Below, piece by piece: positions 44,748 to 54,487 of a stretch of 64,000 nucleotides of DNA. The notes below the pieces were generated by a model. The model was not told the DNA's origin. It searched no databases and saw nothing but the letters and a program-made list of their open reading frames with translations. Numbering within the stretch: position 1 is the first letter of the stretch; every line of letters starts with the position of its first letter. Source of the stretch: Bacteroidales bacterium (GTDB lineage Bacteria; Bacteroidota; Bacteroidia; Bacteroidales; Muribaculaceae); NCBI GenBank assembly GCA_014800795.1, contig JAAVFL010000005.1, positions 62,001 through 126,000 of the forward strand. Direction: 5' to 3'. Both the position numbers and the translations under genes were made by a program.

Positions 44748-47522
44748 TTATTTGATTACCACATTCACTATCTTACCGGGAACTACGATCACTTTCACTA
44801 TATTCTTGCCTTCGAGCCATTTTGCAGCAGCCTCATTCGAAAGAGCGGTTTTCTCTACATCTTCCTTGGGCATATCGGCAGGCACATTGATGTTGAAGCG
44901 GGCTTTGCCGTTGAAACTTACAGCATAGGTGACATTCGATTCCTTGAGATATTCCTCGTTCCACTCAGGCCAGACGGCATCGCATACGGAAGTAGTATTG
45001 CCCAACGCACTGTGCCATAGTTCCTCGCATACATGCGGGGCGAACGGCGCCAGAAGAATCACAAGATCCGACAGAATTTCCCGGCTGTGACATTTCATAG
45101 CGGTAAGCTCGTTTACACAGATCATGAAAGCGCTGACCGAGGTATTGTATGAGAAATTCTCTATATCGCCCGTAACTTTCTTTATCAGTTTATGGATTGA
45201 TTTCAGCGCCTCAGCCGAAGGCTTTTCATCGTCCACAAGAAGTGTATCTCCCTTATAGAAGAGATTCCACAGCTTTTTGATAAAGCGGTTCACACCGTCG
45301 ATACCGTTGGTATCCCACGGTTTGCTCTGCTCCACAGGTCCGAGGAACATTTCATACAGGCGCAACGTGTCGGCGCCGTAGCGCTCCACGATATCATCGG
45401 GATTCACCACATTGAACATCGATTTCGACATCTTTTCCACCGCATAGCCGCATACGTATTTTCCATCTTCAAGAATAAATTCCGCATCGGCATATTCCGG
45501 ACGCCATTTGCGGAAGGCTTCCTGATCAAGGATATCGTTGCTTACGATGTTCACATCCACATGGATGGGAGTGACATCGTAGTCTTTCTTCAGACCGTGC
45601 GACACAAAAGTATTCGTATCCTTTATGCGGTAAACGAAATTGCTCCGTCCCTGGATCATACCCTGATTGATAAGCTTCGCGAACGGTTCTTTCTCACATA
45701 CCTTACCCAAATCATAAAGGAACTTGTTCCAGAAACGTGAGTAAATAAGGTGGCCGGTGGCATGTTCGGTACCTCCCACATACAGGTCTACATTGCGCCA
45801 GTAGCTGTTGGCTTCGTCGCTTACCAGAGCCTCATCGTTGTGCGGATCCATGTAGCGGAGATAGTATGCCGACGATCCTGCGAAACCGGGCATTGTGTTC
45901 AGCTCAAGTGGATATCCGTCGGCTGTCTGCCAGTTTTTAGCGCGTCCCAGCGGCGGTTCGCCGGTCTCGGTGGGCAGATACTTATCGATTTCAGGAAGCT
46001 GCAGCGGAAGCTCGCCGATCGGAAGCATACATGGCACACCATCCTTGTAGTAGACGGGGAAAGGCTCACCCCAATAGCGCTGACGGCTGAAAATAGCGTC
46101 GCGCAGGCGATAGTTCACCTTCACCTTACCTATCCCCTCCTTTTCGATAAAGCGCTTTGTGGCGGCGATAGCTTCCTTTACCTCCATTCCGTTGAGATTA
46201 AGCGACGGGCCTTCTGAATTTATCATTTTACCCTCCTTGGCGTCGAAACTTTCCTCGCTTACGTCGGCTCCCTCTATAAGCGGTATAATCGGCAAATCGA
46301 AATGGCGTGCGAACGCATAGTCGCGGCTATCGTGGGCCGGTACAGCCATGATGGCTCCGGTTCCATAGCCGGCCAGCACATAATCGCTCACATATACAGG
46401 AATCTCCTTACCTGAAAGCGGATTGATGGCATAAGCACCTGTGAACACACCGCTCACCTTCTTGTCGATCAGTCGCTCGCGCTCTGTCTTATGCTTTATT
46501 TCGTCGCGGTAGGCTTTTACTGCACCGGCCTGTCCGGGAGTTGTGATCATATCCACGTATTTGCTTTCGGGAGCAAGTACCATGAATGTGACGCCGAATA
46601 CGGTGTCGGCACGCGTGGTGAAAATAGTCATCTCCACATCGCTGTCCTTTATCCTGAACTGCATCTCCGCACCCTCCGAGCGTCCTATCCAGTTGCGCTG
46701 GGTTTCCTTTATGGAATCGCTCCATGCAAGACCTTCGAGATCGTCAAGCAAACGTGGAGCGTAAGCACTTACACGCAGACACCACTGATACATCAGTTTC
46801 TGCTCCACAGGATAACCACCGCGGATCGACACACCCTCGCTTACCTCGTCGTTTGCAAGCACAGTGCCGAGTTTCGGACACCAGTTCACCATCGTATTAC
46901 CAAGATAAGCTATGCGGTAGTTCATCAGAACATCGCTTTTCTGACGCGCTTCCATCGCATTCCATTCGCCGGCAGTGAAATGCATCTCTTTCGTACAGGC
47001 GGCATGCACACCCTCGCTGCCATTCTCCGCGAAATGCTTTTCCAGATCAGCTATAGGCATGGCTTTGTCGAGCGCGGTGTCGTAATAATGGTTGAACATC
47101 TCTATGAACGCCCACTGGGTCCACTTGTAATAGTCGGGATTGCATGTGCGGATCTCACGGTCCCAGTCGTAGCAGAAACCTATACGGTCGAGCTGACCGC
47201 GATAGCGGGCAATGTTCTCGCGGGTCGTAACCTCAGGATGCTGACCCGTCTGTATGGCATACTGTTCGGCTGGAAGTCCGTATGCATCATATCCCATAGG
47301 ATGGAGCACATTGAAGCCGCGAAGCCGTTTATAGCGGGCGAATATGTCGGAAGCTATGTAGCCGAGCGGATGGCCTACATGAAGTCCCGCACCTGAGGGA
47401 TAGGGAAACATATCGAGTATATAATACTTCGGTTTGCTCGCATCGATTTCTGTCTTATAGGTCTTGTTCTCTTTCCAGTACTGTTGCCAGCGCTGTTCTA
47501 TTTCATTATGACGGTACTCCAT
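44748..47522 (-). CDS. leuS: Leucyl-tRNA synthetase
   Basis: 924-residue class I synthetase charging tRNA-Leu. The HIGH-type motif lies in [16 protein letters not shown], an editing (CP1) domain follows ([38 protein letters not shown]), and [18 protein letters not shown] carries KMSKS. Length is typical for Bacteroidota. Upstream neighbour is nadA on the same strand. Confidence 0.97.
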   Translation of the reverse strand: MEYRHNEIEQRWQQYWKENKTYKTEIDASKPKYYILDMFPYPSGAGLHVGHPLGYIASDIFARYKRLRGFNVLHPMGYDAYGLPAEQYAIQTGQHPEVTTRENIARYRGQLDRIGFCYDWDREIRTCNPDYYKWTQWAFIEMFNHYYDTALDKAMPIADLEKHFAENGSEGVHAACTKEMHFTAGEWNAMEARQKSDVLMNYRIAYLGNTMVNWCPKLGTVLANDEVSEGVSIRGGYPVEQKLMYQWCLRVSAYAPRLLDDLEGLAWSDSIKETQRNWIGRSEGAEMQFRIKDSDVEMTIFTTRADTVFGVTFMVLAPESKYVDMITTPGQAGAVKAYRDEIKHKTERERLIDKKVSGVFTGAYAINPLSGKEIPVYVSDYVLAGYGTGAIMAVPAHDSRDYAFARHFDLPIIPLIEGADVSEESFDAKEGKMINSEGPSLNLNGMEVKEAIAATKRFIEKEGIGKVKVNYRLRDAIFSRQRYWGEPFPVYYKDGVPCMLPIGELPLQLPEIDKYLPTETGEPPLGRAKNWQTADGYPLELNTMPGFAGSSAYYLRYMDPHNDEALVSDEANSYWRNVDLYVGGTEHATGHLIYSRFWNKFLYDLGKVCEKEPFAKLINQGMIQGRSNFVYRIKDTNTFVSHGLKKDYDVTPIHVDVNIVSNDILDQEAFRKWRPEYADAEFILEDGKYVCGYAVEKMSKSMFNVVNPDDIVERYGADTLRLYEMFLGPVEQSKPWDTNGIDGVNRFIKKLWNLFYKGDTLLVDDEKPSAEALKSIHKLIKKVTGDIENFSYNTSVSAFMICVNELTAMKCHSREILSDLVILLAPFAPHVCEELWHSALGNTTSVCDAVWPEWNEEYLKESNVTYAVSFNGKARFNINVPADMPKEDVEKTALSNEAAAKWLEGKNIVKVIVVPGKIVNVVIK

Positions 47523-47589
47523 TTTCGGGGTGTTTAATTATTTATTCAGCTTTTTGTTGACAATGTCGAAAACCATGTTCATATTCCTT

Positions 47590-48555
47590 TCACGACATAG
47601 CAAGCATCCTTTCTATAGGTTTGAGAGCTTTCTCTGCAACAACAGGATCAACCGTGATTTCCGGTTGCTCGTATTTAAGGGTATTATAAAGCTTCTCAAG
47701 AGTGTTGAGCTTCATGAACGAGCAGTCGTTGCAGGCGCATGTGCTGTCGGAAGGAGGTGCAGGAATGAAAGTCTTATCCGGACAGCTTCTGCGCATCTCA
47801 TGCAATATGCCGCTCTCGGTAGCGACGATAAATTCTTTCTCGTCGCTCTCCTGCGCATATTTCAGAAGAGCTGCCGTCGAACCTACCTTATCGGCAAGGA
47901 GCAACACCGCTTTCTTACACTCGGGATGGGCGAGAACTTTCGCGCCCGGATATTCGTTTTTAAGCTGCACGAGTTTCTCAACGGAGAACTGTTCGTGAAC
48001 ATGGCAGGCTCCATCCCATACCACCATGTCGCGTCCGGTGACCGAGCTTATATAATTTCCGAGATTACGGTCCGGTCCGAAAATCAGTTTTTCATCTTTC
48101 GGAAGAGCATCCACTATCTTGCGGGCGTTCGACGAGGTGACAACAATATCGGTAAGCGCCTTTACAGCAGCTGACGTATTCACATAGCTCACCACCGTAT
48201 GGCCGGGATGCTCCTTTACGAAAGCTGCGAACTCATCGGCCGGACATGAATCGGCAAGAGAGCAACCGGCATTCACATCCGGAACAAGCACCTTTTTGTC
48301 CGGACATAGAATCTTCGCGGTCTCACCCATGAAGTGAACCCCGCAGAGAACTATCACCCGGTTCGGAAGCTTTCGGGCTATCTGAGCCAGAGCAAGCGAA
48401 TCACCGATGAAATCGGCCAGATCCTGAATCTCCCCCTTCTGATAATAATGGGCGAGAACCACGGCATCTTTCTCTTTCTTGAGTCTGATGATCTCCTCTC
48501 TGATATCTGTTCCTTCGGGAATCGGCTCATTCACGAACCCGTTTTCAACATCCAT
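47590..48555 (-). CDS. nadA: Quinolinate synthase A
   Basis: 321 residues; condenses iminoaspartate (from NadB) with dihydroxyacetone phosphate to quinolinate using a 4Fe-4S cluster. Hallmarks: VVLAHYYQKGEIQDLADFIG, VLCGVHFMGETAKILCP, NAGCSLADSC, a DACHV-like GACHVHEQF and the late CACNDCSFMK. The cluster ligands in GVHFMGETAKILCP and the later Cys residues are present. nadB is 13 kb away. The leader is long: a TAACTTTG lies at 48779-48772, about 217 bases before the ATG. Confidence 0.95.
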   Translation of the reverse strand: MDVENGFVNEPIPEGTDIREEIIRLKKEKDAVVLAHYYQKGEIQDLADFIGDSLALAQIARKLPNRVIVLCGVHFMGETAKILCPDKKVLVPDVNAGCSLADSCPADEFAAFVKEHPGHTVVSYVNTSAAVKALTDIVVTSSNARKIVDALPKDEKLIFGPDRNLGNYISSVTGRDMVVWDGACHVHEQFSVEKLVQLKNEYPGAKVLAHPECKKAVLLLADKVGSTAALLKYAQESDEKEFIVATESGILHEMRRSCPDKTFIPAPPSDSTCACNDCSFMKLNTLEKLYNTLKYEQPEITVDPVVAEKALKPIERMLAMS

Positions 48556-48703
48556 TTCTTTATAATTTAAATTCTTTGAATTTTTAATGAAAAATAAAGC
48601 TTCAATCCTAATAGTAATAAAGGGTGTTGAAAGCTTACATAACTTTTAGCCTATTTTCTTGCTTTTTTGGGTTATTGAATTTATAAGCACTGTTACTGTC
48701 AGT

Positions 48704-48977
48704 TTATCAACATAACCCTCTATTGATAATTAGCGTTTTACGGAAGTTATCGACATGCTGTTAATAACATGCAAAGTTAATAACTTTCCATCTAAACTCC
48801 TACTAAATTTTGTGGAAAACCCCCTTCATAACCGGTCTATATCTCCGTTGACAGATATTTGTGATATATTACGTTATTTATATACCACTCTCATATTCAC
48901 CTCACCAAATTTAGCTCATTCTATTTTCAACACTCTTCCCCACACTCTTTTCAACAATATCAACACTCTTTTCAACA
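48704..48977. other. Cluster of DnaA-box-like 9-mers (candidate oriC)
   Basis: The AT-rich 48556-49054 gap contains TTATCAACA (48704-48712), TTATCGACA (48747-48755), TTTTCCACA on the minus strand (48819-48811), then five same-strand 9-mers spaced 12, 12, 9 and 12 bases: TTTTCAACA (48924), TTCCCCACA (48936), TTTTCAACA (48948), ATATCAACA (48957), TTTTCAACA (48969). An AT-only stretch (GATATATTACGTTATTTATA) lies between the groups. This is the kind of layout seen at replication origins. Against it, genes on both sides are mostly on the minus strand. Confidence 0.4.
48772..48779 (-). promoter_or_regulatory. -7 element upstream of nadA
   Basis: TAACTTTG on the minus strand inside the DnaA-box-like region, implying a nadA leader of about 210 bases. 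No -33 element at the right distance. Confidence 0.45.
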
Positions 48978-49000
48978 CATGTTTTTTATTACTTATAACT

Positions 49001-49041
49001 ATAAAACGAGGGGAAGTGAGACTCACTTCCCCTCGTTTTAT
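49001..49041. terminator. Terminator of the 49055 outer-membrane gene
   Basis: 20-base arms at 49001-49020 and 49022-49041 (ATAAAACGAGGGGAAGTGAG) with a single-base spacer. On the minus strand the 3' arm ends in TTTTAT, 14 bases after the stop. Confidence 0.85.
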
Positions 49042-49054
49042 ATGGTTGGAATAA

Positions 49055-49804
49055 TCAGAAAATTCTTCCCGATATAGTAAATTTCAATACCGGCCATATT
49101 GTGATCTTATCCATTATTTTCTGGAAACTGTCATCTTCGCTGATATCGCTTAACATAAGTTTCTCGCCGTTGGCATAGATACTTGGTTTACCATGGAACT
49201 GTACGCCTAACTCCCAGCTGAAGTTTACACGCCGTTTGGGAATGAAATGGCCTGTACCGATACCGAGATACGGGCGGAATTTATTGACGCGGATAGTCCC
49301 TTCGATATTACCGTTGTCATCGAAGTCAATCTGATAGTCTCCAATCTGTACGTAGGGATTGTTTCTGAAATCGAGCATCTCCGGATCAACATGACCTTTG
49401 ATTTTTACAAGATCACTGCCGCCGAAATATGCACCCGCAGCTATGAAGAGCGGAAATTTCTTTCCACCGGGATAGATATTGAATATCACCGAGCCTTGGA
49501 CGCGCTTGAACGAGGCATCAAGAGTTACCTCATTATTGAATCCGTAATCGCCGGAATAGTAATTGTCATATTCAATCTCACTTTCGGTATGGAAACCGAA
49601 GCCGGGCATGATCGAGAAGCCTGCGCGTAATTCCACAAAATCGGTAACAGTAGTTCCGGCTTCGAAACCTATACCTGACGTACCTGCATGTACTCCTACA
49701 CCGAGGTGATTGAAGATATTAAGCCGGTCAAGCGACGGAACTATCTGAGCGGAAGCTCCGAGGCAACATAATACAGTTAAAATAACTGACAATAACTTTT
49801 TCAT
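49055..49804 (-). CDS. Outer-membrane beta-barrel protein
   Basis: 249 residues with signal peptide (MKKLLSVILTVLCCLGASAQ) and alternating amphipathic strands (VGVHAGTSGIGFEAGTTV, VELRAGFSIMPGFGFH, FRPYLGIGTGHFIPKR, VNFSWELGVQFHGKPSI) ending in a C-terminal aromatic (GRIF), as in outer-membrane barrels. Function unknown; homologues in Bacteroidales are annotated as hypothetical membrane proteins. A TACTTTTG -7 element is at 49853-49846. The rest of the 49805-50130 gap holds only the secG terminator. Confidence 0.75.
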   Translation of the reverse strand: MKKLLSVILTVLCCLGASAQIVPSLDRLNIFNHLGVGVHAGTSGIGFEAGTTVTDFVELRAGFSIMPGFGFHTESEIEYDNYYSGDYGFNNEVTLDASFKRVQGSVIFNIYPGGKKFPLFIAAGAYFGGSDLVKIKGHVDPEMLDFRNNPYVQIGDYQIDFDDNGNIEGTIRVNKFRPYLGIGTGHFIPKRRVNFSWELGVQFHGKPSIYANGEKLMLSDISEDDSFQKIMDKITIWPVLKFTISGRIF

Positions 49805-50076
49805 ATTGCTTAAATTTATGAGTTGTTGATTAGGATTATTTTTTGCAAAAGTATAAATAAAATAATTAGTGGTGAAGTTAAATGTTAAATTTATTTATAA
49901 CTCATTTTGCCTGATGCAGGATGAAGTGTAACAGCATAAAAAAAGTAGTGACCATACGGCGCCTCGTGCCGGCATCCTTATCCTTCCAATTTTTTCTTCA
50001 ATTCATGAAATGATCTGGTTTCCATAGAAGGTTTAATTGGCTGTAATGCTTGTCTATGTAGCGATTACAAATTAAA

Positions 50077-50110
50077 AAAAAGGTACTGAATCATATATCA
50101 GCACCTTTTT
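50077..50110. terminator. Terminator of secG
   Basis: 13-base arms AAAAAGGTACTGA (50077-50089) and 50098-50110 with one wobble, 8-base loop, and a T run on both strands. It lies 21 bases beyond the secG stop on the minus strand. Confidence 0.75.
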
Positions 50111-50130
50111 ATTTTCAGGGAGTATTTTTA

Positions 50131-50514
50131 TTATTCTGCATTGTTTTCTTCTGTAGCTGTTTCCTCAGCAGCGGCAGGAGCTTCTTCGGTGGCGGTGGGA
50201 GCAACTACAGGAGCGGGAGTGGCGTATTCTGTTCCGTTGACGGTCTGCACTTCGTTGACGGGCTTAACTCGGGCACCGCTCTGAACGAGGTTACGGGGCA
50301 TTACGAATACGCTGATAATTGAAAGAACACAGATGATACCTGCGAGGGTCCATGTTGCTTTCTCGATAAAATCGTTGGTACGGCGTACGCCCATAATCTG
50401 GTTTGAGCCGGCGAATGCAGATGAAAGACCACCGCCTTTTGATTTCTGCACGAGTACAACGATGATAAGGAGGATAGAAACTAATACGGTTAAAATGATA
50501 ATGAGCGTGTACAT
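50131..50514 (-). CDS. secG: Preprotein translocase subunit SecG
   Basis: 127 residues, two membrane spans (residues about 2-22, YTLIIILTVLVSILLIIVVL, and about 55-75), with the conserved loop VQKSKGGGLSSAFAG ... GVRRTNDFIEKATW between them. The C-terminal 45 residues are an Ala/Glu/Pro-rich tail common in Bacteroidota. It stabilises SecYE translocation. Confidence 0.93.
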   Translation of the reverse strand: MYTLIIILTVLVSILLIIVVLVQKSKGGGLSSAFAGSNQIMGVRRTNDFIEKATWTLAGIICVLSIISVFVMPRNLVQSGARVKPVNEVQTVNGTEYATPAPVVAPTATEEAPAAAEETATEENNAE

Positions 50515-50574
50515 TTTTTTTCTTGGAACTATAGTTCGGTTTCTTTTTGTTTTTTTTCTGATATATTTTGGTTT

Positions 50575-51405
50575 TTAATGCTTATTTTGAGAATAACGCT
50601 GGGCTATTATCAGTTTGCGTAAAAACCGTAATTGGTCTGCAAAGTAAGCATTTTTTTCCGGAAATGCCAAACTTAAATGGCTAAGAATTTCATAAGCACG
50701 TTCATAACGTTTGGTTTTTATATAGATTTTAGCGAGACTCTCGCTGAGAAGTGAATTTTCAGCAGGTTCGGGAGATGTTTTTTTTCTGGGCGCGGTCACA
50801 TTTCTTCCCGAGCGGCGCTGTCGCGACGTATGGCTTGTATCTTCCGATGCGGGCGGATCGATAGGAACCGTTGCATCTTCGTCTGCTGATTCCGGGATCC
50901 GGCCGCCGTTTACCGACAGTATGAATCGGTTGATACGGTCGTCTTGCGAATTGCCGTCGGGTGGTAGAACGGTTGGAAGCGCTTCCGCTTCTCTGGCAAG
51001 TTGCTGTGAGTAGTCGGCAACCGGATTGAAGATAAGTTTTTCAAGGGTCTCTGTTTCGTTATCTTCAACGTTACCGTAAGTTTTCAGGAATCTATCTATT
51101 GTATTTTCTGTAGTGGGACGGTGTGATGGCACACTTTCGGGGTATATACGTTCCGATTCATCCTCATCCGGATCAAGCAGACTGGCTGCGGCGTTCTCCC
51201 CTCCTCCGAGTGCTGAAGTTATACGGGCTATCGCGGCTGCGCGTTCCTGAGGATCGGTATCGGTTTTTTCAGCACGTATTTTCAGGGCTTCAGGCAGTGG
51301 GAAAAACGGATATCGCGCTTTCATTTCGTGCAGCCAGCTGTCGGTCACTTCCGAGAAGTCACCTTTGAGCATGGCTTTCAGTATGTTTGAATCCTGTTCT
51401 GTCAT
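50575..51405 (-). CDS. Tetratricopeptide-like hypothetical protein
   Basis: 276 residues. N-terminal helix LKAMLKGDFSEVTDSWLHEM, long Glu/Pro/Asp-rich middle (disordered), then helices with TPR-like spacing at the end (LLSESLAKIYIKTKRYERAY, EILSHLSLAFPEKNAYFADQ). No signal peptide. It sits between lptE and secG in a minus-strand operon, an arrangement I recall in other Bacteroidales; the function is unknown. Confidence 0.7.
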   Translation of the reverse strand: MTEQDSNILKAMLKGDFSEVTDSWLHEMKARYPFFPLPEALKIRAEKTDTDPQERAAAIARITSALGGGENAAASLLDPDEDESERIYPESVPSHRPTTENTIDRFLKTYGNVEDNETETLEKLIFNPVADYSQQLAREAEALPTVLPPDGNSQDDRINRFILSVNGGRIPESADEDATVPIDPPASEDTSHTSRQRRSGRNVTAPRKKTSPEPAENSLLSESLAKIYIKTKRYERAYEILSHLSLAFPEKNAYFADQLRFLRKLIIAQRYSQNKH

Positions 51406-51440
51406 ATGGCGGTAGATTAAGGCTGATGGCGTGAATTATC

Positions 51441-51953
51441 TTACCAGTTACCTAAAGTTGCGTTGAAAATCAGTTCTACCAGTTCTTTTGATATCTCTTC
51501 GCAAAGCTGATCCTGAACGTCGGTCAGCATCTCCGAGGCATCGAAATCGCGATATGCCGAAAAAGTCTGGTTTATATCGTTGCCCTCCTTTTTGGAGTCG
51601 GTATATTTTACACGCACGGTAATCGTAAGTCGTGTTTTCGAGGCGTATGCATCTTCCGTTACGGCCTGTGGAGTCAGATTATATCCTGTTATCTCCCCTT
51701 CCATTTCCAGATCGGAAGCTCCGTCGGTGGTGGTGAGGCGTGTGTTTCGGGTGATATAATCGAGAAGTGTATTTTCAAACATCTGTTGAAGCGGCGCATA
51801 CACCAGTGCGGCGCGGATAGGGAATTCTCCTACATTTATCGTATGGTAAACCGTATAGTCTATGGCAGCTCCGTTCAGTTTATAACTTATGCGGCAACTC
51901 TGCGGCACCATCGCCATCAGCCCTGCTATCAATATTGTCAGAAAATGCTTCAC
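51441..51953 (-). CDS. LptE-family lipopolysaccharide-assembly lipoprotein
   Basis: 170 residues from a GTG at 51953, giving the lipoprotein signal MKHFLTILIAGLMAMVPQSC; an ATG at 51995 adds 14 charged residues before it and is less likely. The remainder (ISYKLNGAAIDYTVYHTINV, ENTLLDYITRNTRL, SDLEMEGEITGYNLTPQAVT) fits Bacteroidota LptE, which plugs LptD and helps insert LPS in the outer membrane. Confidence 0.85.
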   Translation of the reverse strand: MKHFLTILIAGLMAMVPQSCRISYKLNGAAIDYTVYHTINVGEFPIRAALVYAPLQQMFENTLLDYITRNTRLTTTDGASDLEMEGEITGYNLTPQAVTEDAYASKTRLTITVRVKYTDSKKEGNDINQTFSAYRDFDASEMLTDVQDQLCEEISKELVELIFNATLGNW

Positions 51954-52012
51954 CTCTTTTTTTCTTTTATTATCAGTTAAAATTCCGATTATCAATTACT
52001 GATTGGTAATTG

Positions 52013-53287
52013 TCAATTGCTTTCCAGCCCGAACTCCCTGATTTTTCTGTAAAGCGTGCGTTCGGAAATATTAAGTTCGGCAGCCGTGGGTTTACGCTTG
52101 CCGCCGTTACGTTCGAGAGCCCTGCGTATGGTTTCGCGTTCGGTTTCCTCAAGAGTGCGCCCTTCCCAGCGTTCCACCGTATGGAAAGGTACCTCCACCG
52201 GCTCCGCTTCCTCCACTACATTATTAGTAGTATCCTGATGTTGCATGAGGGGGTTATAAAGCGGATTGGTGCGTGGCGCCACCGCGACAGCCGTAGTGGT
52301 ATGATGTGGTTCCGAAGCGGCCATAGAATGAGCATGATGTGGGGCAACATTCGTTGCGCGTTCTGCAATCTGGTCCTTCAGTTCCTCTATCTCATTCTGC
52401 ATACGCAGTATCAGATTGAATAGCATCTCACGCTCATGTTCGTATGAATGCTGGGCAGCCGGTTCCTGATGTTTTACAGGAGTATACGTATCTGCGGCTT
52501 GAGGCAGATATTGCAGTAACATATCGCGTGTTACCTCTTTTCCCCCTTCAAAAAGCGCTATCTGTTCCACCACGTTCTTCAGCTGACGCACATTACCCGG
52601 CCAACGGTAATGGAGCAAAGTCTCTCGCGCGTTGTCGCTGAATGTTATCTGTGGCAGTCGGTAGCGTTCGGCGAAATCGCCGGCGAACTTGCGGGCCAGC
52701 AGTGTTATATCCGTACCCCTGTCGCGCAGTGGGGGAACTGCAATCTGAACCGTCGAGAGACGATAGAAAAGATCTTCACGGAACCGCCCCTCTTTCACAG
52801 CCTTCTCCATATCCACATTTGTGGCTGCAACAACACGCAGATTCGTTTTCTGAACTGTCGATGAACCTACTTTCATAAATTCGCCGCTTTCGAGAACGCG
52901 AAGCAGACGTGCCTGAGTGGTAAGCGGAAGCTCGGCCACCTCATCAAGAAATATTGTGCCTCCGTCAGCCTCCTCAAAGTAGCCTTTACGCGAGGAGATA
53001 GCTCCGGTGAAGGCGCCTTTTTCATGGCCGAATAATTCAGAATCTATCGTACCCTCAGGTATAGCACCGCAGTTAACGGCTATATAGCGCGAATGTTTGC
53101 GGGGGGAATAGGCATGTATTATCTGGGGAAAGAATTCCTTTCCGCTACCGCTTTCGCCGGTCACCAATACTGAAAGGTCGATCGGAGCCACACGCAGTGC
53201 CCTGCCTATCGCCTGTAGAAGCGACGGGGAATTGCCCACGATACCGAAGCGGGCTTTAGCCTGTTGTATGAGTTCCTGATTTGCCAA
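52013..53287 (-). CDS. Sigma-54-dependent transcriptional activator (AAA+, Fis-type HTH)
   Basis: 424 residues without an N-terminal receiver or sensory domain. Walker A GESGSGKE (44-51), the sigma-54-contacting GAFTGA loop (91-96), FLDEVAELPL (Walker B), and WPGNVRQLKNVVEQ. After a 100-residue variable linker comes the Fis HTH (ETIRRALERNGGKRKPTAAE, LNISERTLYRKIREFGLE). Activates promoters used by RpoN; the targets are unknown. It heads the operon with lptE, the TPR-like gene and secG. Confidence 0.92.
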   Translation of the reverse strand: MANQELIQQAKARFGIVGNSPSLLQAIGRALRVAPIDLSVLVTGESGSGKEFFPQIIHAYSPRKHSRYIAVNCGAIPEGTIDSELFGHEKGAFTGAISSRKGYFEEADGGTIFLDEVAELPLTTQARLLRVLESGEFMKVGSSTVQKTNLRVVAATNVDMEKAVKEGRFREDLFYRLSTVQIAVPPLRDRGTDITLLARKFAGDFAERYRLPQITFSDNARETLLHYRWPGNVRQLKNVVEQIALFEGGKEVTRDMLLQYLPQAADTYTPVKHQEPAAQHSYEHEREMLFNLILRMQNEIEELKDQIAERATNVAPHHAHSMAASEPHHTTTAVAVAPRTNPLYNPLMQHQDTTNNVVEEAEPVEVPFHTVERWEGRTLEETERETIRRALERNGGKRKPTAAELNISERTLYRKIREFGLESN

Positions 53288-53292
53288 TTTTT

Positions 53293-54189
53293 TTAGAATG
53301 GACGGGTGGTAATAGTGTTGCGCGCATACTCCTTATCGCGCAGGCAGTAGGTCTTTTCACGGAGAAAATCGCTGAATTCCTTTTCCGATCCCATGTGGTT
53401 GAGCTGCTCTTCTACGGAAATAGGCTCGCCAACGGTAATATGGAAGGTAGCATTTTTTTTGCGGAATACTTCGGCCGGATGGCGGAAAGTGCGCAGCTGC
53501 CAGCATGTGACACCCAGGAAGTTGAACCACCACGACTGGGAGCCGTGAAAGAAGATTGGAACTACCGGAACCTTAAGCTTCTCTATCAGTTGAATTATTG
53601 TCGGTTGCCATTCGCGATCCTTAAGCCGGCCGCGCCAGTTTACTTTTGCTACTGCACCTGCGGGAAAGAAACCTACAGGCATTCCGGAGCGCACGTTCTT
53701 TATTACCTCGCGGATGCCTGCCATCGATACTGCCTTTTTCTTCGGATCGTCCGAGGCCATCGCGTCAACTGCGATGAAGTTCGGCCGCATTGCCCATATA
53801 TAGTTCAGGAACATATTCACCATCACCTTATATTCAGGTCGGCGGCTTGCTATGAGGTTGATGAGTATAATGCCGTCAAGAGCGCCGAAATGATGGTTGC
53901 TCACAGTTACAAACGCTCCCTGAGGCAGATTGTCGAGAATCTCGGGGTTATCTATCTTCAGTTTTATATTAAGATCGTTAAGCAGACCGTGAACGAACTG
54001 CGGACCCGGGGTAGCGGCATTGTGCGCATGGATATCGTTTACCTTGTCGAGTTCGATGAATTTGATGAACCATTCCACCAGCTTGCGGTGACCCTGAAGC
54101 TTGGGCACCATTTCCATTATATCGTCGGCATCGAGAACCGTCATTTTTTTCGGTTTCTCCTCGGCCTGATTATTTTTATCGTTTTCCAT
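53293..54189 (-). CDS. 1-acyl-glycerol-3-phosphate-acyltransferase-like protein
   Basis: 298 residues from the ATG at 54189; the 39 codons upstream in frame overlap the expected transcription start and are excluded. The PlsC motif is SNHHFGALDG (H-x4-D) with GFFPAGAVAK downstream and PVVPIFFHGSQSWWF, so it is an acyltransferase of glycerophospholipid or lipid A type. A minus-strand TATCTTTG at 54249-54242 lies upstream. Confidence 0.83.
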   Translation of the reverse strand: MENDKNNQAEEKPKKMTVLDADDIMEMVPKLQGHRKLVEWFIKFIELDKVNDIHAHNAATPGPQFVHGLLNDLNIKLKIDNPEILDNLPQGAFVTVSNHHFGALDGIILINLIASRRPEYKVMVNMFLNYIWAMRPNFIAVDAMASDDPKKKAVSMAGIREVIKNVRSGMPVGFFPAGAVAKVNWRGRLKDREWQPTIIQLIEKLKVPVVPIFFHGSQSWWFNFLGVTCWQLRTFRHPAEVFRKKNATFHITVGEPISVEEQLNHMGSEKEFSDFLREKTYCLRDKEYARNTITTRPF

Positions 54190-54418
54190 ATGATGTAGTT
54201 GTAGTTTATTATGAGCGGATATGGAATATCCTCCCAATCTGCAAAGATACACAAAATCCCGGAATAAGAGTGTTTTCTCTCTGTTACATCCGTCGCAACC
54301 CATCAAAATAGTTCCTGTCGGGGTGCCTGTTCTGATGCGGTCGGGTGGCCTGCATACGGCGTGTTACCCGCGTCAAAATCCGGCTGCCGGAAACTGATTA
54401 GGTTGTATTAATGTATCA

Positions 54419-54450
54419 ATGGCTGTGTCATTAATTCTTGACACAGCCAT
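54419..54450. terminator. Terminator hairpin, TGGCTGTGTCA family
   Basis: 12-base arms ATGGCTGTGTCA at 54419-54430 and 54439-54450, 8-base loop, downstream of the PCMD gene. Third copy of the hairpin family seen at 11249 and 26629. Confidence 0.8.
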
Positions 54451-54487
54451 CGGGGGATATATATAGAGAGAATTGGAGTTCGGTATC

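Noticed and set aside
48556-48772. NAD-type riboswitch in the nadA leader
   Set aside because: The leader is AT-rich with no pseudoknot-like or conserved structure that I could recognise.
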